Assembly: GCA_963792365.1 (NCBI GenBank)
Contig: CAWBVW010000001.1
Span: 744,001-808,000, forward strand
DNA: 64,000 bases
Direction: 5' to 3'
Source: JAOUGY01 sp963792365
GTDB lineage: Bacteria > Actinomycetota > Acidimicrobiia > Spongiisociales > ZC4RG35
Shown: piece by piece, positions 33,575-42,010 of the stretch
How the letters are laid out: every line of letters begins with the position of its first letter
How positions within the stretch are numbered: the stretch's first letter is position 1
Position numbers and translations under genes: made by a program
Notes under the pieces: generated by a model
Told to the model about the DNA's origin: nothing
What the model saw: the letters and a program-made list of their open reading frames with translations, nothing else
Databases searched by the model: none

Positions 33575-34370
33575 CGGCTGACAGGCGGGCGAAGGCGACG
33601 GCCGCCGCGTGGCCGACGTTGAGCGAGTCGACCCGTGGGGAGATCGGAATGGTCGCTTCCACATCCGCCGCATCGATTGCGGAACTCGAGAGCCCCACCC
33701 CCTCTGCCCCCAGCATCACCATGGTCGGTGGTCCAATTTCGAGTTCGTCGAGGGGGGTCGCGTTGGGACCGAGTGTGAGGGCAACGACACGGAGACCGCA
33801 GTCCTTGACGGCGGCGACCTCGTCCGGCCACTCGGGCGCCCGAACCACCGAGAGGTCGAAGACGGTCCCCATGGACACGCGGACCGACCTTCGATACCAG
33901 GGATCGGCGCAGGTGGGGTCGAGGAGCATCGTTCCGGCCCCGAACGCCGCCGCCGACCTCATGATCGCACCGAGGTTCTCGTGGTCGTTGATCCCTTCCA
34001 GGGCGCACACGAGCCGTTGTTCGGCCACTGCCTGGCCCAGCGCCGGCGGCTTTGGGCGATCGGCCGACGCCAATGCCCCACGGTGGATGTCGAAGCCGAC
34101 GATCTGTTCCATGACATCTGCCTCGGCGACGAAGACCGGGGCGTCGATGGGCGCCAGCCGCGACTCGAGTCTCTTGAACTTCGACTCGCTGAGCAGGAGG
34201 CTTCGCACACCCAGATCCGACTCGAGGAGACGCTCGATGACGGTGACCCCCTCAGCGACGAAGAATCCCCCCTCGGGTTCGAGCCGGCTTCTTCTGGCCG
34301 GATCGCGCAGCCCTCGATAATCGTCGAGTCGCCGGTCGTCGACCTGGGCGATCGTGATGACCGGACTCAC
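33552..34370 (-). CDS. SpoU/TrmH-family RNA 2'-O-methyltransferase
   Basis: 272 aa from GTG. The C-terminal SPOUT knot domain has all three motifs: NLGAIMRSAAAFGAGTML, MVMLGAEGVGLS and IPISPRVDSLNVGHAAAVAF. An N-terminal substrate-binding domain (FFVAEGVTVIERLLESDLGVRSLLLSE) precedes it. It methylates a ribose 2'-OH in rRNA or tRNA; the target is not evident. The GTG overlaps the stop of the HAD gene (GTGA), so they are translationally coupled. Confidence 0.9.
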   Translation of the reverse strand: MSPVITIAQVDDRRLDDYRGLRDPARRSRLEPEGGFFVAEGVTVIERLLESDLGVRSLLLSESKFKRLESRLAPIDAPVFVAEADVMEQIVGFDIHRGALASADRPKPPALGQAVAEQRLVCALEGINDHENLGAIMRSAAAFGAGTMLLDPTCADPWYRRSVRVSMGTVFDLSVVRAPEWPDEVAAVKDCGLRVVALTLGPNATPLDELEIGPPTMVMLGAEGVGLSSSAIDAADVEATIPISPRVDSLNVGHAAAVAFARLSAVSRRSNR

Positions 34371-35118
34371 ACCTCTATCTCGGCGACGGATCGAACGACG
34401 AGATTCGGCCGGTACGGTGACCGACCGACGTCGCCATCGGCGGTGACGCCGGACAACACGAGGATCGTCTCGAGACCAGCCTCCATACCGCCCTTGATAT
34501 CGGTGCGGAGGTTGTCCCCAACCATCATGGTGTCCTCAGAGTGCACATCGAGATGGTTGAGCGGAACATGAACGGGTTCGGTTTTCCCACGACGTAGGGG
34601 GCGATCCCGGTGGCGGTCTCGATGAGAGCGGCCACCGATCCGGCTGCCGGGACGATGCCCTGCTCAGAGGGGCCGGCGACGTCAGGATTGGTGACGACCA
34701 AGGATGCACCTTCCGAGATGTGTCGAACGGCGGCGGTGATGGCTTCGATGTCCAGGCGACCCTCACCGAGGACGACATAGTCGGGATCGAGGTCGGTGAT
34801 GACGTGTCCCACGCCGTGCAGCGCCGTCGTCAGACCGCTCTCCCCCACCACGTACGCCTTGCCATTGGGATGCTGAGCGTCGAGAAACCTGGCGGTAGCC
34901 ATCGCCGAGGTGAAGATGCGGTCGGCCGGAACCTCGAGCCGCATCGATTTGAGGCGGTGGGCGAGGTCGGCGGGCGTGTAGGTCGAATTGTTGGTGAGCA
35001 CGAGGTACCGCCGGCCGGAAGCCTCGATCCCCGACAGGAACTCGCTGGCCCCGTCCATCGGAGTCTTCCCACGAATGAGAACGCCGTCCATGTCGAGGAG
35101 GAAGTGTTTGCCGTGCAC
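34367..35118 (-). pseudogene. HAD-IIA phosphatase (NagD-like), one-base frameshift
   Basis: From GTG 35118 the frame encodes HFLLDMDGVLIRGKTPMDGA (DxDxV/T motif I), YLVLTNNSTYTPADLA and VVGKPNPFMFRS, then goes out of frame near 34555-34566. In the next frame it continues as LNHLDVHSEDTMMVGDNLRTDIKGG and EAGLETILVLSGVT, the expected C-terminal motif IV, and stops at 34367. The gene length is one base short of 753, so a single added base restores about 250 aa. A -10 box TAGCCT lies just upstream. HAD-IIA enzymes dephosphorylate small metabolites. Confidence 0.82.
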
Positions 35119-35124
35119 ACGCCG

Positions 35125-35130
35125 AGGCTA
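35125..35130 (-). promoter_or_regulatory. -10 box of a probable leaderless promoter (HAD gene)
   Basis: On the minus strand TAGCCT lies 12 to 7 bases before the GTG at 35118, matching the leaderless geometry seen elsewhere in this window. Confidence 0.4.
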
Positions 35131-35209
35131 CCGGAACCGCTGTCGCGCCCGTACACACGAAGGACAGCCCTCCCCGTACAAGAACGGATCTCCCTCCTCT
35201 GAAGGTCTG

Positions 35210-36151
35210 TCACCCGGCCCGCATAGGGATATCGAGCGACGCCAACGACGCAACGAGGGCTTCTTCGAGCGGGGTGTCGACGAAGCCGAATGCCGATCGG
35301 AACTTGGAGTCGTCCACCACGAAGGGCCGATCCCACTGATGGATGATCCCAAGCGTCTCTCGTGAGATCGAGTGGAAGGGAGACACCAATCGGAGCATGG
35401 TCTTCGATACGACGCTGCTTTCGAGCGCTCGGTCGGCCACGCGGCGAACCTCAGACATGAACGCCTCACCCGTGAGGGCAGGCCCATGCGGTACGTGCCA
35501 GATCTCGCCGTCGGCGACATCCGACTTGCCGAGAGTGACATAGGCCCGGGCGACATCGGGGAGGTATGCAACCGAGTGCGGCATGTCGTTGCGTGCGATC
35601 CACCGCATGGTCTTTCCGGCGGCAGCAGGACCAATCACAAGTTGCGAGATCCCGGAATTCGTGCAGTCGGGTCCGAAGTAATCGGACGCACGGCCGATCA
35701 CAACGCGCAGGCGGCCCGCATGATGCTGCGCCATCAAGGTCGCGGTCATCTCACGGCGCACGGCACCTTTCTTGTCGGTAGCCCGTTCCGGCGTCGTCTC
35801 CTTCATCGGCTCTGTCGCCGAGCCATAGCAGTACAGATTGTCGACCATCACGAACTTGGCCCCGGCCGCCGCCGTGGCGTCGATTGCGGCGTCGAGCATG
35901 TGCGGGAATCGCTCTCGCCACTTCGAGTACTTGGGTTGTGCGGCCATGTAGACGACCGACGCGCCCTCGACTGCGCGAAGTGCTTCCTCGGGTGTCTCGA
36001 TGTCAGCGGCCACCGAGTCGGCGAGCGCGTGAACGGTCTCGCCGCTGCGGTTCACAGCTCTCGTTCGAAGCCCGTCGTCGATCAGAGCCTTCGTGATCGC
36101 CCTTCCCGCACCACCCGTGGCTCCGAGCACCACATGCAATTCTCCATTCAC
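35210..36151 (-). CDS. NAD(P)-binding epimerase/reductase (extended SDR/NmrA-like)
   Basis: 313 aa from GTG 36151 with ribosome site GGAGAGGAGAG. The glycine-rich loop is HVVLGATGGAGRAITKALI, then VVYMAAQPKYSKW and VDNLYCYGSATEP (Y of the extended SDR active site), and DVARAYVTLGKSD. This fits NAD-dependent epimerase/dehydratase-like proteins; substrate unknown. It is divergent from a TetR gene and shares two operator-like palindromes with it (36174-36219), so it is likely repressed by that regulator. A -35/-10 pair on its strand is at 36227-36198. Confidence 0.83.
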   Translation of the reverse strand: MNGELHVVLGATGGAGRAITKALIDDGLRTRAVNRSGETVHALADSVAADIETPEEALRAVEGASVVYMAAQPKYSKWRERFPHMLDAAIDATAAAGAKFVMVDNLYCYGSATEPMKETTPERATDKKGAVRREMTATLMAQHHAGRLRVVIGRASDYFGPDCTNSGISQLVIGPAAAGKTMRWIARNDMPHSVAYLPDVARAYVTLGKSDVADGEIWHVPHGPALTGEAFMSEVRRVADRALESSVVSKTMLRLVSPFHSISRETLGIIHQWDRPFVVDDSKFRSAFGFVDTPLEEALVASLASLDIPMRAG

Positions 36152-36173
36152 AACGCTCTCCTCTCCGGGAAAT

Positions 36174-36227
36174 GCGAACATCGTTCGCTATGTCGACAAT
36201 GTATGCGAACACTGTTCACTTTGTCAA
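36174..36227. promoter_or_regulatory. Divergent promoter with two TetR-type operators
   Basis: Two similar palindromes, GCGAACATCGTTCGC (36174-36188) and GCGAACACTGTTCAC (36205-36219), share GAACA-N-N-GTTC with a 3-base centre. Their centres are 31 bases apart, three helical turns. For the minus-strand epimerase gene a -35 TTGACA (36227-36222) and -10 TACATT (36203-36198) are 18 bases apart, with the second palindrome in the spacer. For the plus-strand tetR gene a -10 TACGAT (36236-36241) lies 12 to 7 bases before the ATG at 36248. The GAAC/GTTC half-sites resemble LexA, but the N3 spacing differs. Confidence 0.72.
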
Positions 36228-36247
36228 GAGGTGTTTACGATGAGGTG

Positions 36248-36934
36248 ATGACGACGCGACGGGAGAGGGCGCGAACCGCCACCATCGAAGAGATCAAAAC
36301 GGCGGCGCTCTCCCAGATCGCGGAGGAAGGAACGACCGCCCTGAGTATTCGAGGGATTGCGCGGGCCATCGGGTTGAGCCCTGCCGGCCTGTACCGGTAC
36401 TACGAAGGCCTCGACGCCATCCTGACCGATCTGATCACCGACGCCTACTCCGATCTGGCCGAAACGGTCGAGACTGCGATCGCCGACACGGCAGGAGGCT
36501 CCGCGGACCGATTCACCGCGGGGGTGATGGCATATCGGACCTGGGCGGTTCGCCAACCGAATCGGTTCCTGCTCATATTTGGCACTCCGATTCCCGGCTA
36601 CGCGGCCCCGGAGCGCGGTCCGACCGTGGAAGCCAACCGTCGTGTCGGCCAGGCTTTCTTCATGGTTGCCGCGGAAGGATGGAACATGGGCGAGATCCAG
36701 AAGCCTCAGCTCGGCCGCTCGGTCACCGATGCCGAGCGGGACCTCGCCGCAGACATCGAAGCCGTCGCCGAGGGCTTTCCGAGCGAACTGGTCCCGGTCC
36801 TCCTCGGCACATGGGCGCATTTCCACGGCCTGGTGACGCTCGAAGTCCTGGAGCAACTGCACTGGATGTACCCGGACCCCCGAGAGTTCTTCGAAGGCGA
36901 GGTCAGACGCATGGTGAATGCCCTGGTTCGCTGA
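36248..36934 (+). CDS. TetR-family regulator
   Basis: 228 aa. The helix-turn-helix is ALSQIAEEGTTALSIRGIARAIGLSPAGLYRYYEGLDA, and the C-terminal half fits the TetR_C_13/WHG-type ligand domain (AYRTWAVRQPNRFLLIFGTPIPGYAAP, then LLGTWAHFHGLVTLEVLEQL). It is leaderless by its -10 position and divergent from the epimerase gene. Probably represses both through the palindromes at 36174-36219. The ligand is unknown. Confidence 0.9.
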   Translation: MTTRRERARTATIEEIKTAALSQIAEEGTTALSIRGIARAIGLSPAGLYRYYEGLDAILTDLITDAYSDLAETVETAIADTAGGSADRFTAGVMAYRTWAVRQPNRFLLIFGTPIPGYAAPERGPTVEANRRVGQAFFMVAAEGWNMGEIQKPQLGRSVTDAERDLAADIEAVAEGFPSELVPVLLGTWAHFHGLVTLEVLEQLHWMYPDPREFFEGEVRRMVNALVR

Positions 36935-36940
36935 GCACGA

Positions 36941-36971
36941 GCGAGGGGCCGGTCATCGACCGGCCCCTCGC
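36941..36971. terminator. Strong bidirectional terminator hairpin
   Basis: A perfect 14-base stem, GCGAGGGGCCGGTC (36941-36954) with GACCGGCCCCTCGC (36958-36971), and a 3-base loop. It lies between the stops of the convergent tetR gene (36934) and CoxM gene (37015) and can serve both. A pyrimidine run (CTTCTCTCCC) follows on the plus strand. Confidence 0.85.
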
Positions 36972-37014
36972 CTTCTCTCCCGTCGGACAGAGAACTCGGC
37001 GCCCGCGGAACCGC

Positions 37015-37875
37015 CTAGCCCGATCCGCCGGCGCCGGCCTCGGCAAGTGCTTGGGTGAGCGCGCGCTTCACCATCACCTTCGCCAGATGCGCCTTGTAAT
37101 CCGCAGACCCGTAGAGGTCTTCGAGAACGGTGACGCCCTCGACCGCCCGCTCCGCCGCCGCCGCCACGGCGCCCTCGGACCCGTCGGTTCCGACGATCGC
37201 CTCCATCACGCCATTCGCAAGCTGTGTCTTCGTGCCGACACCGGTCAGAGCGACGCGTGCATCGGTCACCGAGCCGTTCTTCCTCACCCACGCCGATGCA
37301 CCTGCCACTGCGTAGTCTGTGTGCCCGCCGCGCCGTCCGAGCTTTTCGTACGCCGAACCGCCACCCCGGTTGGGTATGCGGATCTCGGTGAGGATCTCGT
37401 TCGGCTCGAGCGCCGACGTCAGCACGTCGACGAAGAAGTCGTCGGCTGCGATCTCCCTGGTGCCGTTGGCACTCTTGGCAACCATCGTGCCCCCGAGCGC
37501 AAGCACGGCCGATGGCTGGTCGGCGGCGATGTCGGCATGGGCGACGGCACCGCATGTGGTACCACGATTCCGCACCTGCACATCGCCGGTCCAGGCAGCA
37601 GCTGTCGTCAGCGCCGTCGGCAACCCGGAGGCAGCCGTCTCGGCATGGGTCACCAGCGCACCGATGGACCAATGGTCCCCGTTGTCGCCGATGTCGCCCA
37701 TGCCGCCGATGCGGGATATGTCCACCACCAGTTCCGGCGAGAACAGGCGGAGCTTCATGAGCGGGATGAGCGACATGCCGCCGGACATCACCTTGGCCAT
37801 CTCGGCATTGCCGAGCTCGCGGATGGCCTCGTCGAGTGAGGACGGGGCCACGTAGTCGAATGATCTCGGATACAT
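37015..37875 (-). CDS. CoxM-type FAD-binding subunit of a molybdenum hydroxylase
   Basis: 286 aa. The FAD/FMN-binding region includes KVMSGGMSLIPLMKLRL, VRNRGTTCGAVAHADIAADQPSAVLALG and the C-terminal CO-dehydrogenase flavoprotein domain (KLGRRGGHTDYAVAGASAWV). It carries electrons from the 2Fe-2S subunit to an acceptor. It follows CoxL with eight bases between them, so the order in transcription is CoxS, CoxL, CoxM. Confidence 0.9.
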   Translation of the reverse strand: MYPRSFDYVAPSSLDEAIRELGNAEMAKVMSGGMSLIPLMKLRLFSPELVVDISRIGGMGDIGDNGDHWSIGALVTHAETAASGLPTALTTAAAWTGDVQVRNRGTTCGAVAHADIAADQPSAVLALGGTMVAKSANGTREIAADDFFVDVLTSALEPNEILTEIRIPNRGGGSAYEKLGRRGGHTDYAVAGASAWVRKNGSVTDARVALTGVGTKTQLANGVMEAIVGTDGSEGAVAAAAERAVEGVTVLEDLYGSADYKAHLAKVMVKRALTQALAEAGAGGSG

Positions 37876-37883
37876 GGTTCCTC

Positions 37884-40259
37884 CTACTTCCGAGCGTCCT
37901 GCATGGCTTGCCAGACCCGTTTGGGTCTCATCGGCATGTCGACGTGTTTCACGCCCATTCCGGCAAGGGCGTCGACCACCCCGTTGACGAGCGTCTGTGC
38001 GGCGCCGATCGTTCCGGCTTCACCGATTCCCTTCACTCCCATCGGATTCACATCCGTGGGCGTCGTCGTGCGATGAAGCTCGAAGCTGGGGACGTCCGCC
38101 GCAGTCACCAGCGGGTAGTCGATGAGCCCGGCCGACAGGAGGTTGCCGGCGTCGTCGTAGATCGCATCTTCGAACAGCGCCTGTCCGATCCCCTGTGCGA
38201 GCCCGCCGTGGATCTGCCCGTCGACGATCATCGGATTGATGACGTTGCCGCAGTCATCCACGGTGGCCCACCGATGGATACGGACATCGCCGGTGTCCTC
38301 GTCGACGGTGACCAGGCATGCCATGGTCCCGAAGGGCCACGTGGCGTTGCCAGGGCTGAACACGGCGTGCGCCTCCAGGCCACCTTCCTCGCCGTCAGGC
38401 ATGAGGTGGGGCTGGTAGGCGACCAACGCGATCTCGTTCCACCCCACGGACTTGTCGGGCGAACCTGCGACGTGGGCGCCGCCGTCGGCGAACCTGATGT
38501 CCTCCTCGGACGCCTCCAGGAGCTTGGCTGCGATGCGAGCCGCCTTGGCCCGCACCTTGCCGGCAGCCTCGAACGCTGCGGATCCGTCGACCGCCGCCGA
38601 TCGCGAGCCAAAGGTACCGATGGTGACGGGCGCATCCTTCGTGTCGCCATGGGTGACCCTGATGTTGTCCATCTCGATACCGAGCTCGTTCGACACGATC
38701 TGAGACCACGTCGTCTGGTGACCCTGTCCCGAAGGACCGGTTCCGATGATGACGTTCGCAGTTCCGTCTGGATTGACACGCACCAGACCCGACCCGTTGA
38801 AGGCGGACGGCACGCCGTACTCGCTCCACGAGAAGCCCAGGTCCACCAGCGCCGACGGTCCGAAGCCACATGCCTCCACATAGGTGCTGAGCCCGACACC
38901 GGCGAGTTTGCCCTCCCCCCGGAGCCGATCGCGCTCCGCCTTCATCTCGGAGTACTCGGGCAGATCGAGCATCGTTTGGAGGTTGGTGGCGTAATCGCCC
39001 GTGTCGATCGCAAAACCGACCGGCGACACCGCGGCCGGGAAGGCCTCCTTGGGGATGAAGTTCTTCATCCGGACCTCGGCGGGATCCATGCCGATCTCCC
39101 GCGAGAAGACGTCCATGATCCGTTCGAGGTAGTAGATCGCCTCGGGACGGCCCGCACCGCGATATGCGTCGGTCGTCTGTTTGTTCGTCACGACACAGTC
39201 GAGCTTCATCCGAGTCGGGAACGTGTACTGGCCGGATCCGACGAACACCCCGAGGAACGGGATTGCGATCGTCAGGTTCTGGCAATACGCGCCGAGGTCA
39301 CAGATGGCGTCGAGCTCGTAGCTCAACACTTTCCCATCCCTGGTTCCGGTGATCGTCGCCGTACCCAACCAGCCACGACCCTGGATCGAGTTGTTCGCGG
39401 CCTCCCTGCGGGTCTCGGTGTACTTGACGGGAGCGCCGACCTGCATCGAAGCCCATGGCACGAGGATCTCGTCTGCGTACAGCGGCAGCTTCACGCCGAA
39501 TCCCCCGCCGACTTCGGGGGCGATGCCGTGCACGAGGTTGTAGGGAATGCCGAGGACCTTTCCGACCGCACCGGCAACCGCCGAAATCGCCTGGGTGGAC
39601 GAGTACAGGGTCATCTCGCCATATCCATCGTTCCACGATGCAACAACAGAACGAGGCTCGATGGCAACCGGGATCAGCCGCTGGTTGACCATCTCGAGCG
39701 AAACGGTGACGGAGTCGTCCCGTGCCTTGCCCTCATCGATCTCCGACTGGAGCTTGGCCAGAGCCTCTTCATCCGCACCGAACGGCGCCGTCCAAGAAAC
39801 GATCAGGTTGCTCTCGGTTCCCTCGTGCACGAGTACGTCTCCCCGGAGGGCATCCTTCAGGTCGACAACGGCCGGCAGCGGGTCGTATTCGACATGAACC
39901 GCATCGGCGGCATCCTGAGCCTGGCTACGAGTCTCGGCGACGACCATCGCCACCGCGTCTCCGACGTGATTGACCTCGCCATCGGCGAGAAAGGGGCGCC
40001 CGATTGCGGCCGCCTGCGCCGGAAGCACACCGAGGTGACGGGTGTCGTCGGCAGTGAAGATGGCGCGGACTCCGGTCATCGCCGCGGCTTCCGACGTGTC
40101 GACCGAGACGATCTTGGCGTGGGCGAACGGGCTACGCACGAACGCCGCATGGAGCATGCCGACGAGCTTCACATCATCGACGTAGAGCCCTTTGCCTTTG
40201 ATGAGCGCCGGGTCCTCGCGCCGCCGCACGACTCCGCCCAGAGCACTGGTGGTGGCCAT
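37884..40259 (-). CDS. CoxL/XdhB-type catalytic subunit, form II (AYRGAGR) molybdenum hydroxylase
   Basis: 791 aa from ATG 40259, which overlaps the CoxS stop (TGATG). It has the aldehyde-oxidase/xanthine-dehydrogenase a/b hammerhead (GKGLYVDDVKLVG, LHAAFVRSPFAHAKI) and molybdopterin-binding domains (EVGGGFGVKLPLYADEI, GTGPSGQGHQTTWSQI, NPMGVKGIGEAG). The active-site loop reads DAYRGAGRPEAIYYLER near residue 375, i.e. AYRGAGR, not the AYRCSFR of true CO dehydrogenase (form I). So it is a form II enzyme of unknown substrate, possibly a purine or N-heterocycle; it should need molybdenum-cytosine dinucleotide. Confidence 0.92.
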   Translation of the reverse strand: MATTSALGGVVRRREDPALIKGKGLYVDDVKLVGMLHAAFVRSPFAHAKIVSVDTSEAAAMTGVRAIFTADDTRHLGVLPAQAAAIGRPFLADGEVNHVGDAVAMVVAETRSQAQDAADAVHVEYDPLPAVVDLKDALRGDVLVHEGTESNLIVSWTAPFGADEEALAKLQSEIDEGKARDDSVTVSLEMVNQRLIPVAIEPRSVVASWNDGYGEMTLYSSTQAISAVAGAVGKVLGIPYNLVHGIAPEVGGGFGVKLPLYADEILVPWASMQVGAPVKYTETRREAANNSIQGRGWLGTATITGTRDGKVLSYELDAICDLGAYCQNLTIAIPFLGVFVGSGQYTFPTRMKLDCVVTNKQTTDAYRGAGRPEAIYYLERIMDVFSREIGMDPAEVRMKNFIPKEAFPAAVSPVGFAIDTGDYATNLQTMLDLPEYSEMKAERDRLRGEGKLAGVGLSTYVEACGFGPSALVDLGFSWSEYGVPSAFNGSGLVRVNPDGTANVIIGTGPSGQGHQTTWSQIVSNELGIEMDNIRVTHGDTKDAPVTIGTFGSRSAAVDGSAAFEAAGKVRAKAARIAAKLLEASEEDIRFADGGAHVAGSPDKSVGWNEIALVAYQPHLMPDGEEGGLEAHAVFSPGNATWPFGTMACLVTVDEDTGDVRIHRWATVDDCGNVINPMIVDGQIHGGLAQGIGQALFEDAIYDDAGNLLSAGLIDYPLVTAADVPSFELHRTTTPTDVNPMGVKGIGEAGTIGAAQTLVNGVVDALAGMGVKHVDMPMRPKRVWQAMQDARK

Positions 40260-40756
40260 CAGTGCATCTCCCATTCGGCGGGGGCAGGTTCTTCACCGCG
40301 TATCTTCGAGGCGGCGTACTCGATCGCCTTGACGATGTTGTGGTATCCGGTACAACGGCAGAGGTTGCCTTCGATGCCGTGCCGGATCTCGTCTTCGGTT
40401 GGATTGTCGTTCTCGTTGAGAAGACCGACGGCTGACATGATCATGCCCGGCGTGCAGTACCCACACTGCAAGCCGTGGCGTTCCCAGAATCCCTCCTGGA
40501 CCGGGTGGAGGACGTCGCCCTCGGCCAGCCCCTCAATCGTCGTGATGTCGGCGCCGTCGGCTTGTACCGCCAGCATCGTGCACGATTTGCTGGTCGTCCC
40601 ATCGACCAAGACCGTACATGCGCCGCAATACGACGTCTCGCACCCGATATGGGTGCCCGTGAGCGCCAGGTTCTCCCGGATGAAGTGAACGAGGAGCGTC
40701 CTCGGTTCGACATCCCCAGAGACCGCCCGGCCGTTCACGGTCATCGATACCTGCAT
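40259..40756 (-). CDS. CoxS-type 2Fe-2S subunit of the molybdenum hydroxylase
   Basis: 165 aa from ATG 40756 (ribosome site GAGAGGAATC). The plant-type 2Fe-2S cluster ligands are CETSYCGACTVLVDG plus a fourth Cys (SKSCTML), and the C-terminal [2Fe-2S]-binding domain has QCGYCTPGMIMSA and GNLCRCTGYHNIVKA. It passes electrons between CoxL and CoxM. First gene of the CoxSLM operon. Confidence 0.93.
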   Translation of the reverse strand: MQVSMTVNGRAVSGDVEPRTLLVHFIRENLALTGTHIGCETSYCGACTVLVDGTTSKSCTMLAVQADGADITTIEGLAEGDVLHPVQEGFWERHGLQCGYCTPGMIMSAVGLLNENDNPTEDEIRHGIEGNLCRCTGYHNIVKAIEYAASKIRGEEPAPAEWEMH

Positions 40757-40903
40757 GACCGATTCCTCTCGTCGGCGAATCTGCTTCGACGGTATCAGCG
40801 CCATCGGCGGTAGGGCGGGCTGACCAGGGAAAATGTGATCGGAGGTAGCGCAGGCCGGGTCGGCAGGAGGTCGAGCGCCGGCGTGCCCGGCGGGCACCGG
40901 TGA

Positions 40904-42010
40904 TCAGTTGCGCTCGAATGCAGCGACCAACTCGACGTGATACGTCTGAGGGAACATGTCGATCGGATGCACCTCTCGGAGCTCGAACCCGGCGTCGACC
41001 AGCAGTCGTGCATCGCGTGCAAAGCTGGCGGGATCGCACGACACGTAGGCGACCTTGCGAGGCTGGAGCCCCACCAGGGCGTCCACCACCTTCCGACCCA
41101 GCCCGTTCCTCGGGGGATCCACCACCACCACGTCCGCACGCCCGAGGCCGCCGAGGCCGAGCTCCACCTTCTCTTCGATCACAGACGCCGATGGTGCGTT
41201 GACGCCAAGATCGCCCACCGCCGTCGCGTCCGACTCGATCGCCACGACGTGAGCGGCATCCCGGCCGATCGTGGCTGCGAAGAGGCCGCCACCGGCGTAC
41301 GCATCGACCATCGTGTCGTCGCCCGTCACAGCCAGCATGTCACCGACGACCGCCACGAGGTGCTCGGCGCCTCCGGTGTTGACCTGGAAGAACGCACGCC
41401 GGGTGATCTGAAAGCGATGTCCGTCGACCACCTCGTGCAGCACGCCGTCTTCGTCGTCGACCAGGACCAGCGTCTCACCAGTGTTGACGCCGTGCCTCAA
41501 CGTCAGCCTTTCACCCTCGATCGGGCCGAGCCGGGCGAAGGCCATGGCCAGCGGGGTGACGAGCAGATGACACTCGTAGATCAGCACCGGATCGTGACTC
41601 TGAGCGCGGCTGAGTGCCGGTCGCCCACCGATCAGCCTGAAATCCATTCGATTCCGATATGCCACCGGAGGGCTCGGTGCCACGGTTGCACGAACCTCGG
41701 TCTCGAGCTTCCCGATATGGGCGAGTTGCGATCGAACGATCTCGGCTTTCCAGTCGAGCTGTGCCCCGTACGCCGCCATCTGCCACTGGCATCCCCCGCA
41801 CATCGAGAAATGCCGGCACACCGGGGTCACCCGATTTGTCGACGCTTCCACAACGGCGTCGATGGTGGCCTTCTCGAATCGCTTGCGAACATCGACCGGC
41901 GTCGTCGTCACCACGTCGCCGGGGATGGCTCCCGCGACAAAGATGGCCTTCCCATCGCGGCGCCCGACACCGTCCCCTCCGTGGGCCATGGAGTCGATCG
42001 TGATCGTCAT
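40904..42010 (-). CDS. RumA/TrmA-type RNA (uracil-5-)-methyltransferase
   Basis: 368 aa from ATG 42010 (ATGA overlap with the DUF2017 stop). It has an N-terminal TRAM-like domain (IDSMAHGGDGVGRRDGKAIFVAGAIPGD), a 4Fe-4S motif (CRHFSMCGGCQWQ, plus an earlier cysteine-bearing segment) and the catalytic YVSCDPASFARD with the nucleophilic Cys. A SAM site VDAYAGGGLFAATIG is present. It methylates C5 of uridine in rRNA or tRNA. Gene order ClpS-DUF2017-TrmA is coupled. Confidence 0.9.
   Translation of the reverse strand: MTITIDSMAHGGDGVGRRDGKAIFVAGAIPGDVVTTTPVDVRKRFEKATIDAVVEASTNRVTPVCRHFSMCGGCQWQMAAYGAQLDWKAEIVRSQLAHIGKLETEVRATVAPSPPVAYRNRMDFRLIGGRPALSRAQSHDPVLIYECHLLVTPLAMAFARLGPIEGERLTLRHGVNTGETLVLVDDEDGVLHEVVDGHRFQITRRAFFQVNTGGAEHLVAVVGDMLAVTGDDTMVDAYAGGGLFAATIGRDAAHVVAIESDATAVGDLGVNAPSASVIEEKVELGLGGLGRADVVVVDPPRNGLGRKVVDALVGLQPRKVAYVSCDPASFARDARLLVDAGFELREVHPIDMFPQTYHVELVAAFERN

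Noticed and set aside
36174..36219. GAAC/GTTC palindromes as LexA boxes
   Set aside because: Half-sites are separated by three bases, not four as in LexA boxes, and they sit next to a TetR gene, so a TetR operator is a better reading.
37836..40688. A 950-codon open frame on the plus strand opposite CoxL
   Set aside because: It is antisense to a clearly conserved CoxS/CoxL/CoxM operon and has no recognisable domain; long antisense frames are common when third positions are GC-rich.
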